DNA from: Candidatus Desulfofervidaceae bacterium
GTDB lineage: Bacteria; Desulfobacterota; Desulfofervidia; Desulfofervidales; Desulfofervidaceae
NCBI GenBank assembly: GCA_027064585.1
Contig: JAMOPI010000028.1
Coordinates: forward strand, 167,488-231,487
Length of the DNA stretch: 64,000 nucleotides
Reading direction: 5' to 3'
Below, piece by piece: positions 46,114-55,607 of this stretch. How positions within the stretch are numbered: the first letter of the stretch is position 1; each line of letters begins with the position of its first letter. Below the pieces are notes generated by a model, which searched no databases, was not told where the DNA came from, and saw only the letters and a list, made by a program, of their open reading frames with translations. Position numbers and translations under genes: made by a program.

Positions 46114-47087
46114 TAAAGGCCGCCATTTTAGGAACCGGAAGATGTGTCCCTAAAAAAATATTAACCAACGCCGATTTAGAAAAGATGGTAGATACTTCAG
46201 ATGAGTGGATTACAACCAGAACTGGTATCAAAGAGCGCCGAATTGTTTCTGAAGGTGAGACTTGGAGCCTTTTGGCAACCGAGGCAAGTCGTCAGGCCTT
46301 AGAGATGGCGCAAGTAGCACCGCAAGATTTGGACATAATCATCGCCGCAACCTTTACTTCTGATTACCGCCTTCCGGCGGGTGCTTGTTTGGTCCAGCAG
46401 GCACTTAAGGCCTACAAGGCAACGGCCTTTGATCTGGCTGGGGCTTGCACGGGTTTTATTTATGGCCTAAGCATAGCGGAAAAATTTATTAAAGATAACC
46501 CTAAACTTAAGATCCTAGTCATTGGTGCTGAAGTTCTAAGTGCGGTTACAAATTGGGAGGACAGGAGCACCTGTGTTCTCTTTGGCGATGGAGCCGGTGC
46601 AGCCGTAGTAGGAGCCGATGAAGAAAAGGGTATTTTATCGGTTTATACTGGTTCTGACCCAACGGTTTGGGACCTTCTTTGCGTTCCAGCAGGTGGCTCT
46701 CTTTATCCCCCTTTTAAAGAGGGAGTGCCTAAGGAAGAATATTTTGTCAAAATGAAGGGCAATGAAGTTTTTAAATATGCCGTGAGATATATGGAAGAAG
46801 CGGCGAGGACTGTCCTAGAAAAGGCAGGCCTTGAACCCAAGGATATAGATTGGTTTATACCACATCAGGCCAATATACGTATCATTAACATGGTCGCCAA
46901 GCGGCTTGGTATTCCTTTAGAAAAGGTCATTGTTAACATTGAAAAATATGGTAATACCTCTGCGGCGACCATTCCTATTGCCTTAGATGAAGCGGTAAGA
47001 GAAGGTAAAATTAAAAGGGGAGACTTGATCTTATTAGATGCCTTTGGCGGCGGTTTTACATACGGAGCAATTGTATTAAAATGGTAA
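46110..47087 (+). CDS. fabH: 3-oxoacyl-ACP synthase III
   Basis: Condenses a short acyl-CoA with malonyl-ACP to start fatty acid synthesis; 325 residues. Catalytic Cys in LAGACTGFIYG, His in WFIPHQANIRII, Asn in YGNTSAATIP. Start is TTG at 46110 with AAAGGAGG upstream and overlap with the plsX stop. Two coiled-coil genes follow. Confidence 0.96.
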   Translation: MIKAAILGTGRCVPKKILTNADLEKMVDTSDEWITTRTGIKERRIVSEGETWSLLATEASRQALEMAQVAPQDLDIIIAATFTSDYRLPAGACLVQQALKAYKATAFDLAGACTGFIYGLSIAEKFIKDNPKLKILVIGAEVLSAVTNWEDRSTCVLFGDGAGAAVVGADEEKGILSVYTGSDPTVWDLLCVPAGGSLYPPFKEGVPKEEYFVKMKGNEVFKYAVRYMEEAARTVLEKAGLEPKDIDWFIPHQANIRIINMVAKRLGIPLEKVIVNIEKYGNTSAATIPIALDEAVREGKIKRGDLILLDAFGGGFTYGAIVLKW

Positions 47088-47100
47088 AAGGGGTTCTTAA

Positions 47101-47481
47101 ATGGGTTATGCTCTGCCTTATGATTTAGTAAAAGAGATTGAAGAGGTTGTAGGCAAGGAGAAGGCAGAGGTTGTTATTAAGGTTATAGAAGGTGGTTTAG
47201 GTGCGGTTGAAGAAAAGGCAAAAGAACAAAAGGCGGTTGTCAAGGCAGAGATAAAAGATGAATTAACAAAAGAATTAGTAACGAAAGCAGAATTCAAGGC
47301 TGAGTTAAATGCCCTTGAAGAAAGGCTAAATGGGCGGATAGATAAGGTTGAAGAAAGATTGAATGGACGCATAGAAAAGCTTAATTTAAAACTTAATTTA
47401 CTTATTGTGTTAATAGTCCTTTTGCTTACTTTATTTAATCCAACAGTAACGGAATTGATAAAGAGGTATTTTTTAAAGTGA
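47101..47481 (+). CDS. Coiled-coil protein with C-terminal membrane helix (copy 1)
   Basis: 126 residues, no family recognised with confidence. N-terminal YALPYDLVKEIEEVVGKEKAEVVIKVIEGG, then charged heptads (~45-95) containing EERLNGRI twice, then one hydrophobic helix (LLIVLIVLLLTLF) and a short basic tail. Looks like a small tail-anchored protein; general shape similar to CCDC90/DUF1640-type proteins. A near-identical copy follows. Both sit between fabH and an acyl-CoA dehydrogenase gene. Confidence 0.6.
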   Translation: MGYALPYDLVKEIEEVVGKEKAEVVIKVIEGGLGAVEEKAKEQKAVVKAEIKDELTKELVTKAEFKAELNALEERLNGRIDKVEERLNGRIEKLNLKLNLLIVLIVLLLTLFNPTVTELIKRYFLK

Positions 47482-47492
47482 GAGGGATTTAA

Positions 47493-47840
47493 ATGGGTTA
47501 TGCTCTGCCTTATGATTTAGTAAAAGAGATTGAGCAGGTTGTAGGCAAGGAGAAGGCAGAGGTTGTTATTAAGGTTATAGAAGGTGGTTTAGGTGCGGTT
47601 GAAGAAAAGGCAAAAGAACAAAAGGCGGTTGTCAAGGCAGAGATAAAAGATGAATTAACAAAAGAATTAGTAACGAAAGCGGAATTCAAGGCCGAGTTAA
47701 ATGCCCTTGAAGAAAGGCTAAATGGGCGGATAGAAAGGCTTAATTTAAAACTTAATTTACTTATTGTGTTAATAGTCCTTTTGCTTACTTTATTTAATCC
47801 AACAGTAACGGAATTGATAAAAAACTGGATCCTAAAATAG
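47493..47840 (+). CDS. Coiled-coil protein with C-terminal membrane helix (copy 2)
   Basis: 115 residues. Nearly identical to copy 1 over the first ~80 codons, but lacks 11 residues of the coiled coil (the second EERLNGRI unit; an in-frame 33-bp loss) and ends KNWILK rather than KRYFLK. GAGAGGG upstream of the ATG. Function unknown; evidently a recent tandem duplicate. Confidence 0.6.
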   Translation: MGYALPYDLVKEIEQVVGKEKAEVVIKVIEGGLGAVEEKAKEQKAVVKAEIKDELTKELVTKAEFKAELNALEERLNGRIERLNLKLNLLIVLIVLLLTLFNPTVTELIKNWILK

Positions 47841-47865
47841 GTTTATTAACGAACAGGAGGATAAA

Positions 47866-49014
47866 ATGTTATATCCCTTGATCGACGAACAGGAGATGAT
47901 TAAAGAAGTAGCACGCAAAATTGCCGAAGAGCGTATTGTACCCAAGCGGGCAGAGTTAGATGAGAAGGAAGAGTTTCCTTGGGATATTCTAAAGGAAATG
48001 GCTCAAGCCGATCTTTTTGGTATTTTTATTCCAGAAGAATATGGCGGTCTTGGCTTTGGTGCCTTTGAAAACTGTCTGGCCGTAGAACAGATTGCCTGGG
48101 GATGCGCGGGCGTGGCTACCACTTATGCCGCCAGTGGCCTTGGTGCCTATCCGATTTTATTGTTTGGTAATGAAGAGCAAAAAAAGAAATATTTACCGCC
48201 TATTGCCAGGGGAGAAAAGTTGGCCGCCTTTGGTCTGACCGAGCCAGACGCAGGCAGTGATGCTGGGGCGATTAAGACAACGGCCGTCAAAGACGGAGAT
48301 TATTACATTTTAAACGGCACCAAACAGTGGATTACCAATGCCGGTGAGGCTGAAATCTACACAATTATTGCCTTAACCGATAAGAAAAAAGGGCCACGTG
48401 GGGCTAGTGCCTTTATCGTAGAAAAAGGCGATCCTGGCTTTTCCTTTGGTAAGAGAGAAAAAAAGATGGGCATACGAGCCTCAGCTACGGGTGAGCTTAT
48501 CTTTGAAGACTGCCGTATTCCTAAAGACAGACTTTTAGGTCGGGAAGGCATGGGTTTTATCATCGCCTTAAAAACGCTTGACTATGCCCGTCCAGGTGTG
48601 GGGGCGTTGGCCGTGGGGTTAGCCCAAGCGGCGTTAGATGAAGCAATAAAATATGCCAAGCAAAGAAAACAATTTGGCCAAGCGATTATCAACTTTCAGG
48701 CCGTAGCCCACATGTTGGCCGATATGGCTACCCAAATAGAAGCAGCCAGAGCCTTGACCTATACGGTATGTAAATACATTGATACTAAACCCAAAGACTT
48801 TTCTAAGTATGCAGCCATGGTTAAGCTCTTTGCCTCAGATATGGCGATGAAGGTAACTACCGATGCCGTGCAGATATTAGGTGGATGTGGTTACATGAAG
48901 GACTTTCCGGTAGAGAAGATGATGCGTGATGCCAAGATTCTGCAAATTTATGAAGGCACAAACCAGATTCAGCGTAATGTTATTGCGAGGGAGTTGAGTA
49001 AAGAATACAAGTAG
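47866..49014 (+). CDS. Acyl-CoA dehydrogenase
   Basis: 382 residues, flavin enzyme forming or, in reverse, reducing 2-enoyl thioesters. AFGLTEPDAGSDA and WITNAGEAEIY (FAD/substrate blocks), QFGQAI, QILGGCGYMKDFPVEKMMRD, and the catalytic Glu in IYEGTNQIQR. Immediately followed by etfBA, its electron partner, and then fabG-acpP-fabF. Placement inside a fatty-acid-synthesis operon is unusual. AGGAGG before the ATG. Confidence 0.93.
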   Translation: MLYPLIDEQEMIKEVARKIAEERIVPKRAELDEKEEFPWDILKEMAQADLFGIFIPEEYGGLGFGAFENCLAVEQIAWGCAGVATTYAASGLGAYPILLFGNEEQKKKYLPPIARGEKLAAFGLTEPDAGSDAGAIKTTAVKDGDYYILNGTKQWITNAGEAEIYTIIALTDKKKGPRGASAFIVEKGDPGFSFGKREKKMGIRASATGELIFEDCRIPKDRLLGREGMGFIIALKTLDYARPGVGALAVGLAQAALDEAIKYAKQRKQFGQAIINFQAVAHMLADMATQIEAARALTYTVCKYIDTKPKDFSKYAAMVKLFASDMAMKVTTDAVQILGGCGYMKDFPVEKMMRDAKILQIYEGTNQIQRNVIARELSKEYK

Positions 49015-49027
49015 AGAAGGGTTGGAT

Positions 49028-49810
49028 ATGAAATATATTGTCTGTTTAAAACAGGTGCCAGAGACAGATAAAGTGAAAATAAACCCGGAGACCGGCACCC
49101 TAATCCGGGAAGGGGTAAAAAGCATTATTAATCCTTATGATCTTTATGCCCTAGAGGCGGCCTTAAAGGCGAAGGATGCCTATGGTGGGAAGATTGTTGT
49201 TATCAGCATGGGTCCACCGCAGACTGAAGAGGCCTTAAGGGAGGCCATTGCTTACGGAGCGGATGAAGCCATCCTTTTAAGTGACCGGGCCTTTGCCGGT
49301 GCTGACACCTTGGCCACAAGTTATACCCTGGCGCAAGCGATAAAAAAGATTGGTGATTATAATATTATCTTTTGTGGAAAACAGGCAATAGATGGAGATA
49401 CGGCCCAAGTGGGTCCAGAACTGGCCTATCGTTTAGGTCTTCCATATGCTACTTATGTGCATAAGTTTGAAATAAAGGATGGTAGTTTAATCGTAGAAAG
49501 GGATTTAGACGATGGGACGCAGGTCTTAAAACTTAATCTTCCGGCCTTGGTAACGATTGTTAAAGAAATTGGCGAGCCAAGGGTACCTTCTATCAGAGGA
49601 AAAATGAAGGCCAAAAAGGCCAAAATTCCTATCTGGACGGCTGGAGAAATAGAAGCAGATGAAGAGAAAATTGGTCTAAACGGCTCGCCTACACGGGTAG
49701 TTAATGTCTTTAGTCCCCCGGCACGAGGGAAAAAGGAGATATTTACAGGCAAACCAGATGAATGTGTAAAACAGTTGTGTGAAAGGCTGGGAGAAGTAAT
49801 TAGTATCTAA
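49028..49810 (+). CDS. etfB: Electron transfer flavoprotein subunit beta
   Basis: 260 residues from the ATG at 49028; the TTG two codons earlier is not needed. KYIVCLKQVPETDKVKI, VVISMGPPQTEEALREAIAYGADEAILL and IFCGKQAIDGDTAQVGP are diagnostic. Carries electrons from acyl-CoA dehydrogenase. It lies 13 bp after that gene and 24 bp before etfA. Confidence 0.95.
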   Translation: MKYIVCLKQVPETDKVKINPETGTLIREGVKSIINPYDLYALEAALKAKDAYGGKIVVISMGPPQTEEALREAIAYGADEAILLSDRAFAGADTLATSYTLAQAIKKIGDYNIIFCGKQAIDGDTAQVGPELAYRLGLPYATYVHKFEIKDGSLIVERDLDDGTQVLKLNLPALVTIVKEIGEPRVPSIRGKMKAKKAKIPIWTAGEIEADEEKIGLNGSPTRVVNVFSPPARGKKEIFTGKPDECVKQLCERLGEVISI

Positions 49811-49834
49811 AAGAAATATTAAGGTGAGGCAAAA

Positions 49835-51025
49835 ATGGAACTTATTTTAGATAAGAACAAATGCACTGGTTGTGGTCAGTGTGTAGAGGTTTGTCCCTTT
49901 GGAGCGATAGAGTTAAAGGATGGTCTACCTGTGGCTAATGATGAGTGTCGCCTTTGTGGTGTTTGCGTGAGGAAGTGTCCTGAAGGTGCCCTTGCCTTAC
50001 CTGAGAAGGCGAAGAAGAGAGATATTCAAGATGCGCGCGATGTCTGGGTTTATGCCGAACAAAAAGGAAATGATTTTACAGGTGTAGTTTATGAGCTCTT
50101 AGGCAAGGGTAGAGAATTGGCTCAAACCTTAGGTCAAAGGCTTGTCGCGGTTGTGATTGGACATGAAGTAGAGAAACACGCACATAAATTGATTAATTAT
50201 GGGGTAGATGTGGCTTATGTTATTGACCATCCAGAGTTAAAAGATTTTAATGAAAAAAAATATGCCCAAGTGCTCATTGATTTAATTAAGGCCAACCAAC
50301 CTAATATCTTTTTGGCGGGGGCTACCCCCAGGGGCAGATCTCTTATCCCACAAGTGGCAGCGGCCTTAGAGACTGGTCTTACGGCTGATTGCACCGGGTT
50401 AGAAATTGACCCTGACACCAGCCTTCTTTTACAGACCCGTCCTGCTTATGGCGGTAACATTATGGCTACCATTACCTGCGCTCATACCCGTCCCCAGATG
50501 GCGACGGTGAGACCGCATATCTTTCCGCGACCAGAAGCTCTATCCGGACATGAAGGTAAGATCGTTAAAGTAGAGGTAGAAGCACTACCGCAAGGGATAG
50601 AAGTTCTTTCCTTTGTTCAGGCAGAAATTGAGGGGCCAGATTTGACCGAAGCCGATGTGGTTATTGGTGTGGGTAGGGGTATAAAAGGGCCAGAAAACTT
50701 GAAACTGATTGAAAAACTAGCCTGCTTACTTAATGCTCAGATTGGAGGAACAAGGGCAGTTGTAGATGCTGGTTGGTTGTCGCACAGGTATCAGATTGGC
50801 CAAACAGGCTTGACAATTAGCCCTAAATTGTATATTGCCTGTGGCATTTCTGGGGCGGTGCAGCATATCGTGGGTATTCAATCGGCTAAGACCATTGTGG
50901 CCATTAATAAGGACCCAGAGGCCCCTATTTTTGAAGTGGCCGATTATGGCATTGTTGGTGACTTATTTGAGGTTATTCCGGCCTTAATTGAGGAGATTAA
51001 AACCAGAAGAGGAGAAAGTTCATGA
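49835..51025 (+). CDS. etfA: Electron transfer flavoprotein subunit alpha with N-terminal ferredoxin domain
   Basis: 396 residues. Residues ~1-60 are a 2[4Fe-4S] ferredoxin: CTGCGQCVEVCP and CRLCGVCVRKCP. The ETF-alpha region follows, with the FAD-binding C-terminus (GRGIKGPENL, GGTRAVVDAGW, QIGQTGLTISPKLYIACGISGAVQH). A fused ferredoxin is known in ETFs that pair with ferredoxin or bifurcate; whether this one bifurcates is not shown. Its stop overlaps the fabG start (ATGA). Confidence 0.93.
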   Translation: MELILDKNKCTGCGQCVEVCPFGAIELKDGLPVANDECRLCGVCVRKCPEGALALPEKAKKRDIQDARDVWVYAEQKGNDFTGVVYELLGKGRELAQTLGQRLVAVVIGHEVEKHAHKLINYGVDVAYVIDHPELKDFNEKKYAQVLIDLIKANQPNIFLAGATPRGRSLIPQVAAALETGLTADCTGLEIDPDTSLLLQTRPAYGGNIMATITCAHTRPQMATVRPHIFPRPEALSGHEGKIVKVEVEALPQGIEVLSFVQAEIEGPDLTEADVVIGVGRGIKGPENLKLIEKLACLLNAQIGGTRAVVDAGWLSHRYQIGQTGLTISPKLYIACGISGAVQHIVGIQSAKTIVAINKDPEAPIFEVADYGIVGDLFEVIPALIEEIKTRRGESS

Positions 51026-51759
51026 CAGAAAGGATTGCCGTTGTTACCGGTGGCTCTAGAGGTATTGGGCGGGCGATTGCCTTAAGGTTAGCCCAGGATG
51101 GAGCAAAGGTCATTATCACCTATGTGCGGGGCAAAGAGGCTGCCGATGAAGTAATAGAAACCATAAAGAGCAATGGAGGAGAGGCCTTTGCTTATCAGTT
51201 TGATGTAAGCGATTATGAGGCCACGCAAACGGCCTTTGCTAATATATTAGATAAGTTTGGTAAGGTGGATTATCTTATCAACAACGCTGGTATTACCAGG
51301 GACGCTCTTTTAATGCGCATGAAAGAAGAAGATTGGGATAAGGTTGTTACGGTCAACCTAAAAGGGGCCTTTAACTGCATTAAGGCCGTCGTTAGACCGA
51401 TGCTTAAGCAAAAATTTGGGCGTATTGTAAACATCACCTCGGTTGTGGCCTTTATGGGTAATGTAGGGCAGGCCAATTATGTTGCCTCTAAGGCTGGACT
51501 GGTGGGACTGACTAAGGCTTTAGCAAAAGAGTTGGCGCCAAAAGGAGTAACGGTCAATGCCGTTGCCCCTGGCTTTATTGAGACGGACATGACGGCCGGG
51601 TTGCCAGAAAAGATAAAGGAATATATGCTCAGCCTGATCCCCCTTGGCCGGTTTGGCCAGCCAGAGGAAGTGGCCGAAGTGGTGGCCTTTTTGGTTTCTG
51701 ATAAAGCCGCCTATATTACGGGGCAGGTTATTCATGTAAATGGAGGTATGTATATTTAG
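51022..51759 (+). CDS. fabG: 3-oxoacyl-ACP reductase
   Basis: 245 residues, short-chain dehydrogenase. VVTGGSRGIGRAIA (NADP site), NNAGITRD, catalytic Ser-Tyr-Lys in NITSVVAFMGNVGQANYVASKAG, and the PGFIETDMT block. Overlaps the etfA stop by 4 bp, so reductase and ETF are translated from the same message. Supports its FAS II assignment: acpP and fabF follow. Confidence 0.94.
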   Translation: MTERIAVVTGGSRGIGRAIALRLAQDGAKVIITYVRGKEAADEVIETIKSNGGEAFAYQFDVSDYEATQTAFANILDKFGKVDYLINNAGITRDALLMRMKEEDWDKVVTVNLKGAFNCIKAVVRPMLKQKFGRIVNITSVVAFMGNVGQANYVASKAGLVGLTKALAKELAPKGVTVNAVAPGFIETDMTAGLPEKIKEYMLSLIPLGRFGQPEEVAEVVAFLVSDKAAYITGQVIHVNGGMYI

Positions 51760-51846
51760 TGATTGGTTGAGACTGAATGATGGCTAGAGAAAAGAGGGAT
51801 TACTGCTAAACATTGCTGAGATAAAAAAATGAGAAGGAGGGAAACA

Positions 51847-52086
51847 ATGGCGAACATAGAGGAAAAAGTAAAAGAGATTATCGTTAATCAGTTGGGCGTA
51901 GATCCAGAAGAGGTAACACCCAATGCCTCTTTTGTGGAGGATTTGGATGCCGATTCGCTTGATCTGGTAGAATTGATCATGGCCATGGAAGAGGAATTTG
52001 GCATAGAAGTTCCAGAAGAAGAGGCCGAAAAGATTCGGACCGTTCAAGATGCCATCAATTATGTAAAGGAACATGTAAAAGAGTAG
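51847..52086 (+). CDS. acpP: Acyl carrier protein
   Basis: 79 residues from the ATG at 51847, with GAAGGAGGG upstream. The phosphopantetheine site is Ser in [20 protein letters not shown]; the protein is acidic. An upstream in-frame ATG (51829) lies in the ribosome binding site region. Central to the surrounding FAS II genes. Confidence 0.97.
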   Translation: MANIEEKVKEIIVNQLGVDPEEVTPNASFVEDLDADSLDLVELIMAMEEEFGIEVPEEEAEKIRTVQDAINYVKEHVKE

Positions 52087-52125
52087 CTGAATTACAAACC
52101 ACAAAAACATTAAAGGAGGTCAACA

Positions 52126-53364
52126 TTGCGCCGGGTTGTGGTTACAGGGCTGGGGTTAGTAACCCCTGTGGGTATAGGCGTAGAAGAAAGCTGGGAAGCA
52201 ATTTGTGCGGGGAAGTCAGGAATTGATCTAGTGACGAAGTTTGATGCCTCTGACTTTCCTTCTCGGATTGCCGGAGAGGTAAAGGGATTTAAACCAGAGG
52301 AATTTATCGCCAAGAAGCAAATAAAACGCATGGATCTTTTTATTCAATACGCCCTGGCCGCTGCCCGGATGGCGATGGAAGGGGCTAGGCTTAAGATAGA
52401 TGACAAGTTGGCCAAACGGAGCGGGGCAATTATTGGTGTTGGTTTAGGGGGACTTCCTTATATTGAATATTACCACAAAGTTTTGTTGGAAAAAGGACCA
52501 AGCCGAGTTTCACCCTTTTTTGTGCCCATGATCATTACCAACATGGCGGCCGGTTATGTGGCCATTGAATATAATCTTAAAGGCGTAAATCTTTGTACAA
52601 CCAGTGCCTGTGCCTCTGGTGCTCATGCGGTTGGCGAGGGGTATAACTACATCAAATACGGCCGGGCCGATGTCATGGTCGTGGGTGGTACCGAGGCCAC
52701 AATTGCTCCTCTTTGTTTTGCTGGTTTTTGCGCGATGAAGGCCCTTTCCACCCGCAATGATGAACCCCAGAAGGCCTCTCGTCCCTTTGATAAGGAAAGG
52801 GATGGCTTTGTCGTAGGCGAAGGGGCTGGCATTATGGTTTTAGAAGAGCTAAACCATGCCTTGGAGAGAGGTGCTACCATCTACGCCGAGGTTATTGGCT
52901 ATGGGGCAAGTTGTGATGCCTATCATATTACCGCCCCACCGCCAGAGGGTGAAGGTGCAGTCCTATGCATGGAAAATGCCTTAATAGATGCTGGCATCAA
53001 ACCCGAAGAGGTGGACTATATCAATGCCCATGGCACTTCCACCAAATTGAATGATATTGCTGAGACAAAGGCGATAAAAAGCGTTTTTAAAGAACACGCC
53101 TATAAAATACCCGTAAGCTCTACCAAATCCATGACCGGACACCTCTTAGGTGGTGCCGGTGGAATTGAGGCCGTTTTTACCGTGCTTTCTCTTCATACTG
53201 GCATCATTCCCCCAACCATAAACTACGAATACCCTGATCCAGAATGCGATTTAGACTATGTGCCCAACCAGGCCAGAAAGGCAGATATCAAGATTGCGCT
53301 ATCCAACTCCTTTGGTTTTGGGGGAACAAATGCTAGTTTGTTGTTTAAGAAGTTTGAAGGTTAA
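52126..53364 (+). CDS. fabF: 3-oxoacyl-ACP synthase II
   Basis: 412 residues, elongating condensing enzyme. Catalytic Cys in [14 protein letters not shown], His in [11 protein letters not shown] and [18 protein letters not shown] start at 52126 with AAAGGAGGT 6 bases upstream. No fabD, fabZ or enoyl reductase gene is seen in the operon. Confidence 0.96.
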   Translation: MRRVVVTGLGLVTPVGIGVEESWEAICAGKSGIDLVTKFDASDFPSRIAGEVKGFKPEEFIAKKQIKRMDLFIQYALAAARMAMEGARLKIDDKLAKRSGAIIGVGLGGLPYIEYYHKVLLEKGPSRVSPFFVPMIITNMAAGYVAIEYNLKGVNLCTTSACASGAHAVGEGYNYIKYGRADVMVVGGTEATIAPLCFAGFCAMKALSTRNDEPQKASRPFDKERDGFVVGEGAGIMVLEELNHALERGATIYAEVIGYGASCDAYHITAPPPEGEGAVLCMENALIDAGIKPEEVDYINAHGTSTKLNDIAETKAIKSVFKEHAYKIPVSSTKSMTGHLLGGAGGIEAVFTVLSLHTGIIPPTINYEYPDPECDLDYVPNQARKADIKIALSNSFGFGGTNASLLFKKFEG

Positions 53365-53375
53365 GGAGTATAATC

Positions 53376-55073
53376 ATGAATAAAATTATCATTGGTTCAG
53401 ATCATGCCGGGTATCGGCTAAAAGAGTTTATTAAACAGGCCCTTGAGAGCAGGGGCTACGAAGTGGAGGATGTAGGAACAGACTCAGAGGCGTCGGTAGA
53501 TTATCCCTATTTTGCCTGGACGGTGGCCAAAAAGGTAGCAAGTAAAGAATTTAATCGGGGCATTCTTGTTTGTGGTAGCGGTATAGGCATGTCTATTGTT
53601 GCTAATCGGCTTTGTGGAGTAAGGGCAGCCCTCTGTAACGATGTCTTTCTAGCCAAGGCTAGCAGAGAGCACAATAATGCCAATATTCTTGTCTTTGGCC
53701 AAAGGGACATCGGTGAAGGTAGGGCTCTTGAGATCCTCAATACCTGGTTAAACACCGATTTTGCTGGTGGACGCCACGCCAGAAGATTAAATCAGATTGA
53801 TGATGAGTATCACCATATTGATGACTTTAGCTACTTAAAACGCTTTGACCCAGAATTGGTGGAGGCCTTAGAGGGCGAGTGGAATCGGCAAAAGTATAAA
53901 CTGGAGCTTATTGCCTCTGAAAACATTGCCAGCCCTTGGGTACGGCAGGTCATGTCCAGTGTAATGACGCACAAATATGCCGAGGGCTATCCTGGCAGGC
54001 GTTATTATGGTGGCTGTGACTTTGTAGACATTGCGGAAAGTTTAGCTATTGAGCGGGTAAAAAAACTTTTTAATGCCGAATATGCCAATGTGCAGCCCCA
54101 TTCAGGCACCCAGGCCAACATGGCCGTTTATTTTGCTGTCTTAAAACCAGGGGATACCATCTTAAGTATGAGCCTACCCCATGGTGGACACTTAAGCCAC
54201 GGCAGTCCTGTTAACTTCTCTGGTCAGCTTTATAACATCGTGCCCTATGGCGTGTCTAAAGAGACAGAGACCATTGATTACGACGAAGTTAGACGTCTGG
54301 CCCTTGAGCATAAACCCAAGCTTATTTTAGCTGGAGCAAGTGCCTATCCTAGGGTCATTGACTTTAAAAAGTTTAGAGAGATTGCCGATGAAGTAGGCGC
54401 TTATTTAATGGTAGATATGGCCCATATCGCTGGACTTATTGCTGCTGGCGTACATCCCTCCCCTGTACCCTATGCCCACTTTGTTACTTCTACCACCCAT
54501 AAGACCATGCGTGGACCAAGAGGTGGTTTTGTCTTGGCCAAAGAGGAATTTGCCAAGGTGCTCAATAAAACTACTTTTCCTGGAATTCAGGGTGGGCCAA
54601 TGATGCACATTATTGCTGCCAAGGCCCTGGCCTTTAAAGAGGCCTTAACCGAAAGTTTCAAGGAATATCAAAAACAAGTAGTGAAAAACGCTAAGACCCT
54701 AGCCAAAAAACTACAAGATGCAGGCTATCGGCTCGTTTCAGGTGGTACTGACAATCATCTGTTTTTGGTTGACTTGACGGATAAGGGCATTACCGGAAAG
54801 GATGCCGAAAAGGCCCTGGATGCGGCTGGGATTACCGTTAACAAAAACGCCATTCCTTTTGATAAACAAAGCCCGTTTATTACCAGCGGTATCCGTATTG
54901 GCACACCGGCAGTAACAACCAGAGGCATGAAGGAAAAGGAAATGGAGATCATTGCTGACTTTATCTTGCGGGTGCTGGCTGATGTTAATAACCAAGATGA
55001 AATTGCTAAAGTGAAAAAGGAAGTAAAAGAATTTTGTGCAGAGTTTCCGCTCTTTGCCTGGAGGATGTATTAA
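53376..55073 (+). CDS. RpiB-GlyA fusion: ribose-5-phosphate isomerase B and serine hydroxymethyltransferase
   Basis: 565 residues in one frame. Residues 1-~146 are Rpi[36 protein letters not shown]. From ~151 on it is a full Gly[26 protein letters not shown], the PLP-lysine in [14 protein letters not shown], and [16 protein letters not shown]. The linker is about five residues (HHIDD), and no stop or start lies between. Joins pentose isomerisation with one-carbon (serine/glycine) metabolism. Both active sites look intact; standalone glyA commonly starts near the DPE block, so the fusion is clean. Confidence 0.9.
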   Translation: MNKIIIGSDHAGYRLKEFIKQALESRGYEVEDVGTDSEASVDYPYFAWTVAKKVASKEFNRGILVCGSGIGMSIVANRLCGVRAALCNDVFLAKASREHNNANILVFGQRDIGEGRALEILNTWLNTDFAGGRHARRLNQIDDEYHHIDDFSYLKRFDPELVEALEGEWNRQKYKLELIASENIASPWVRQVMSSVMTHKYAEGYPGRRYYGGCDFVDIAESLAIERVKKLFNAEYANVQPHSGTQANMAVYFAVLKPGDTILSMSLPHGGHLSHGSPVNFSGQLYNIVPYGVSKETETIDYDEVRRLALEHKPKLILAGASAYPRVIDFKKFREIADEVGAYLMVDMAHIAGLIAAGVHPSPVPYAHFVTSTTHKTMRGPRGGFVLAKEEFAKVLNKTTFPGIQGGPMMHIIAAKALAFKEALTESFKEYQKQVVKNAKTLAKKLQDAGYRLVSGGTDNHLFLVDLTDKGITGKDAEKALDAAGITVNKNAIPFDKQSPFITSGIRIGTPAVTTRGMKEKEMEIIADFILRVLADVNNQDEIAKVKKEVKEFCAEFPLFAWRMY

Positions 55074-55092
55074 TTTTAATTGAGGGATCAAC

Positions 55093-55431
55093 ATGATAAC
55101 TGCTTCCTCTTTAAGGAAGGAAATGCAACCAATGGTCGTATTGCCTCATTTTTTAAAAACGAAAAAGAAGTTAACCTATCACGATTTACAAAATGGTCTG
55201 CCTGAGGGGCATTATGAAATCATTGACGGTGAGGTAAAAGAAGTGGTACCCACGGGTTTTTTGCATGGTAAATGGGAAGGAGAAATATACAGTAAGCTTA
55301 AAGAGGTATTAAAAAACAAAGGTTTTATTGGAGAAGGAAAGGTGGGGATTTTAATCTCAAAAGAGCCTTTGCGCATAAGAGGGGCAGGACAATTACTTTC
55401 AACGGGCCTTCCACGGAAAGGTTTTACCTAA
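55093..55431 (+). pseudogene. Truncated Uma2 endonuclease-like gene
   Basis: The frame gives ~112 residues. LTYHDLQNGLPEGHYEIIDGEVKEV and FLHGKWEGEIYSKLKEVLKN match the N-terminal half of Uma2 proteins, but the PD...ExK core is missing: after PLRIRGAG the sequence ends quickly with LLSTGLPRKGFT. Region 55432-55607 shows no intact gene. Probably a remnant; a shortened active protein cannot be excluded. Confidence 0.6.
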
Positions 55432-55607
55432 TACTAGTAAGACTGCATTTCCTCAAAATTCTATTAATTTACTGACCTTACGTAAAACAGAAAAGGAGCT
55501 ATTCCCATTGAACCATGGGAAAGGGCGCAGAGCTAAGGTGTGTATCAAAGCCAATTTTGCGGCTATGGCTGAGTTGAGAAGATTGTGTTGTGCGTGAGGT
55601 CAGTTAA

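Noticed and set aside
55432..55607. Possible small gene after the truncated Uma2
   Set aside because: Only short fragments are open, with no ribosome binding site and no recognisable family.
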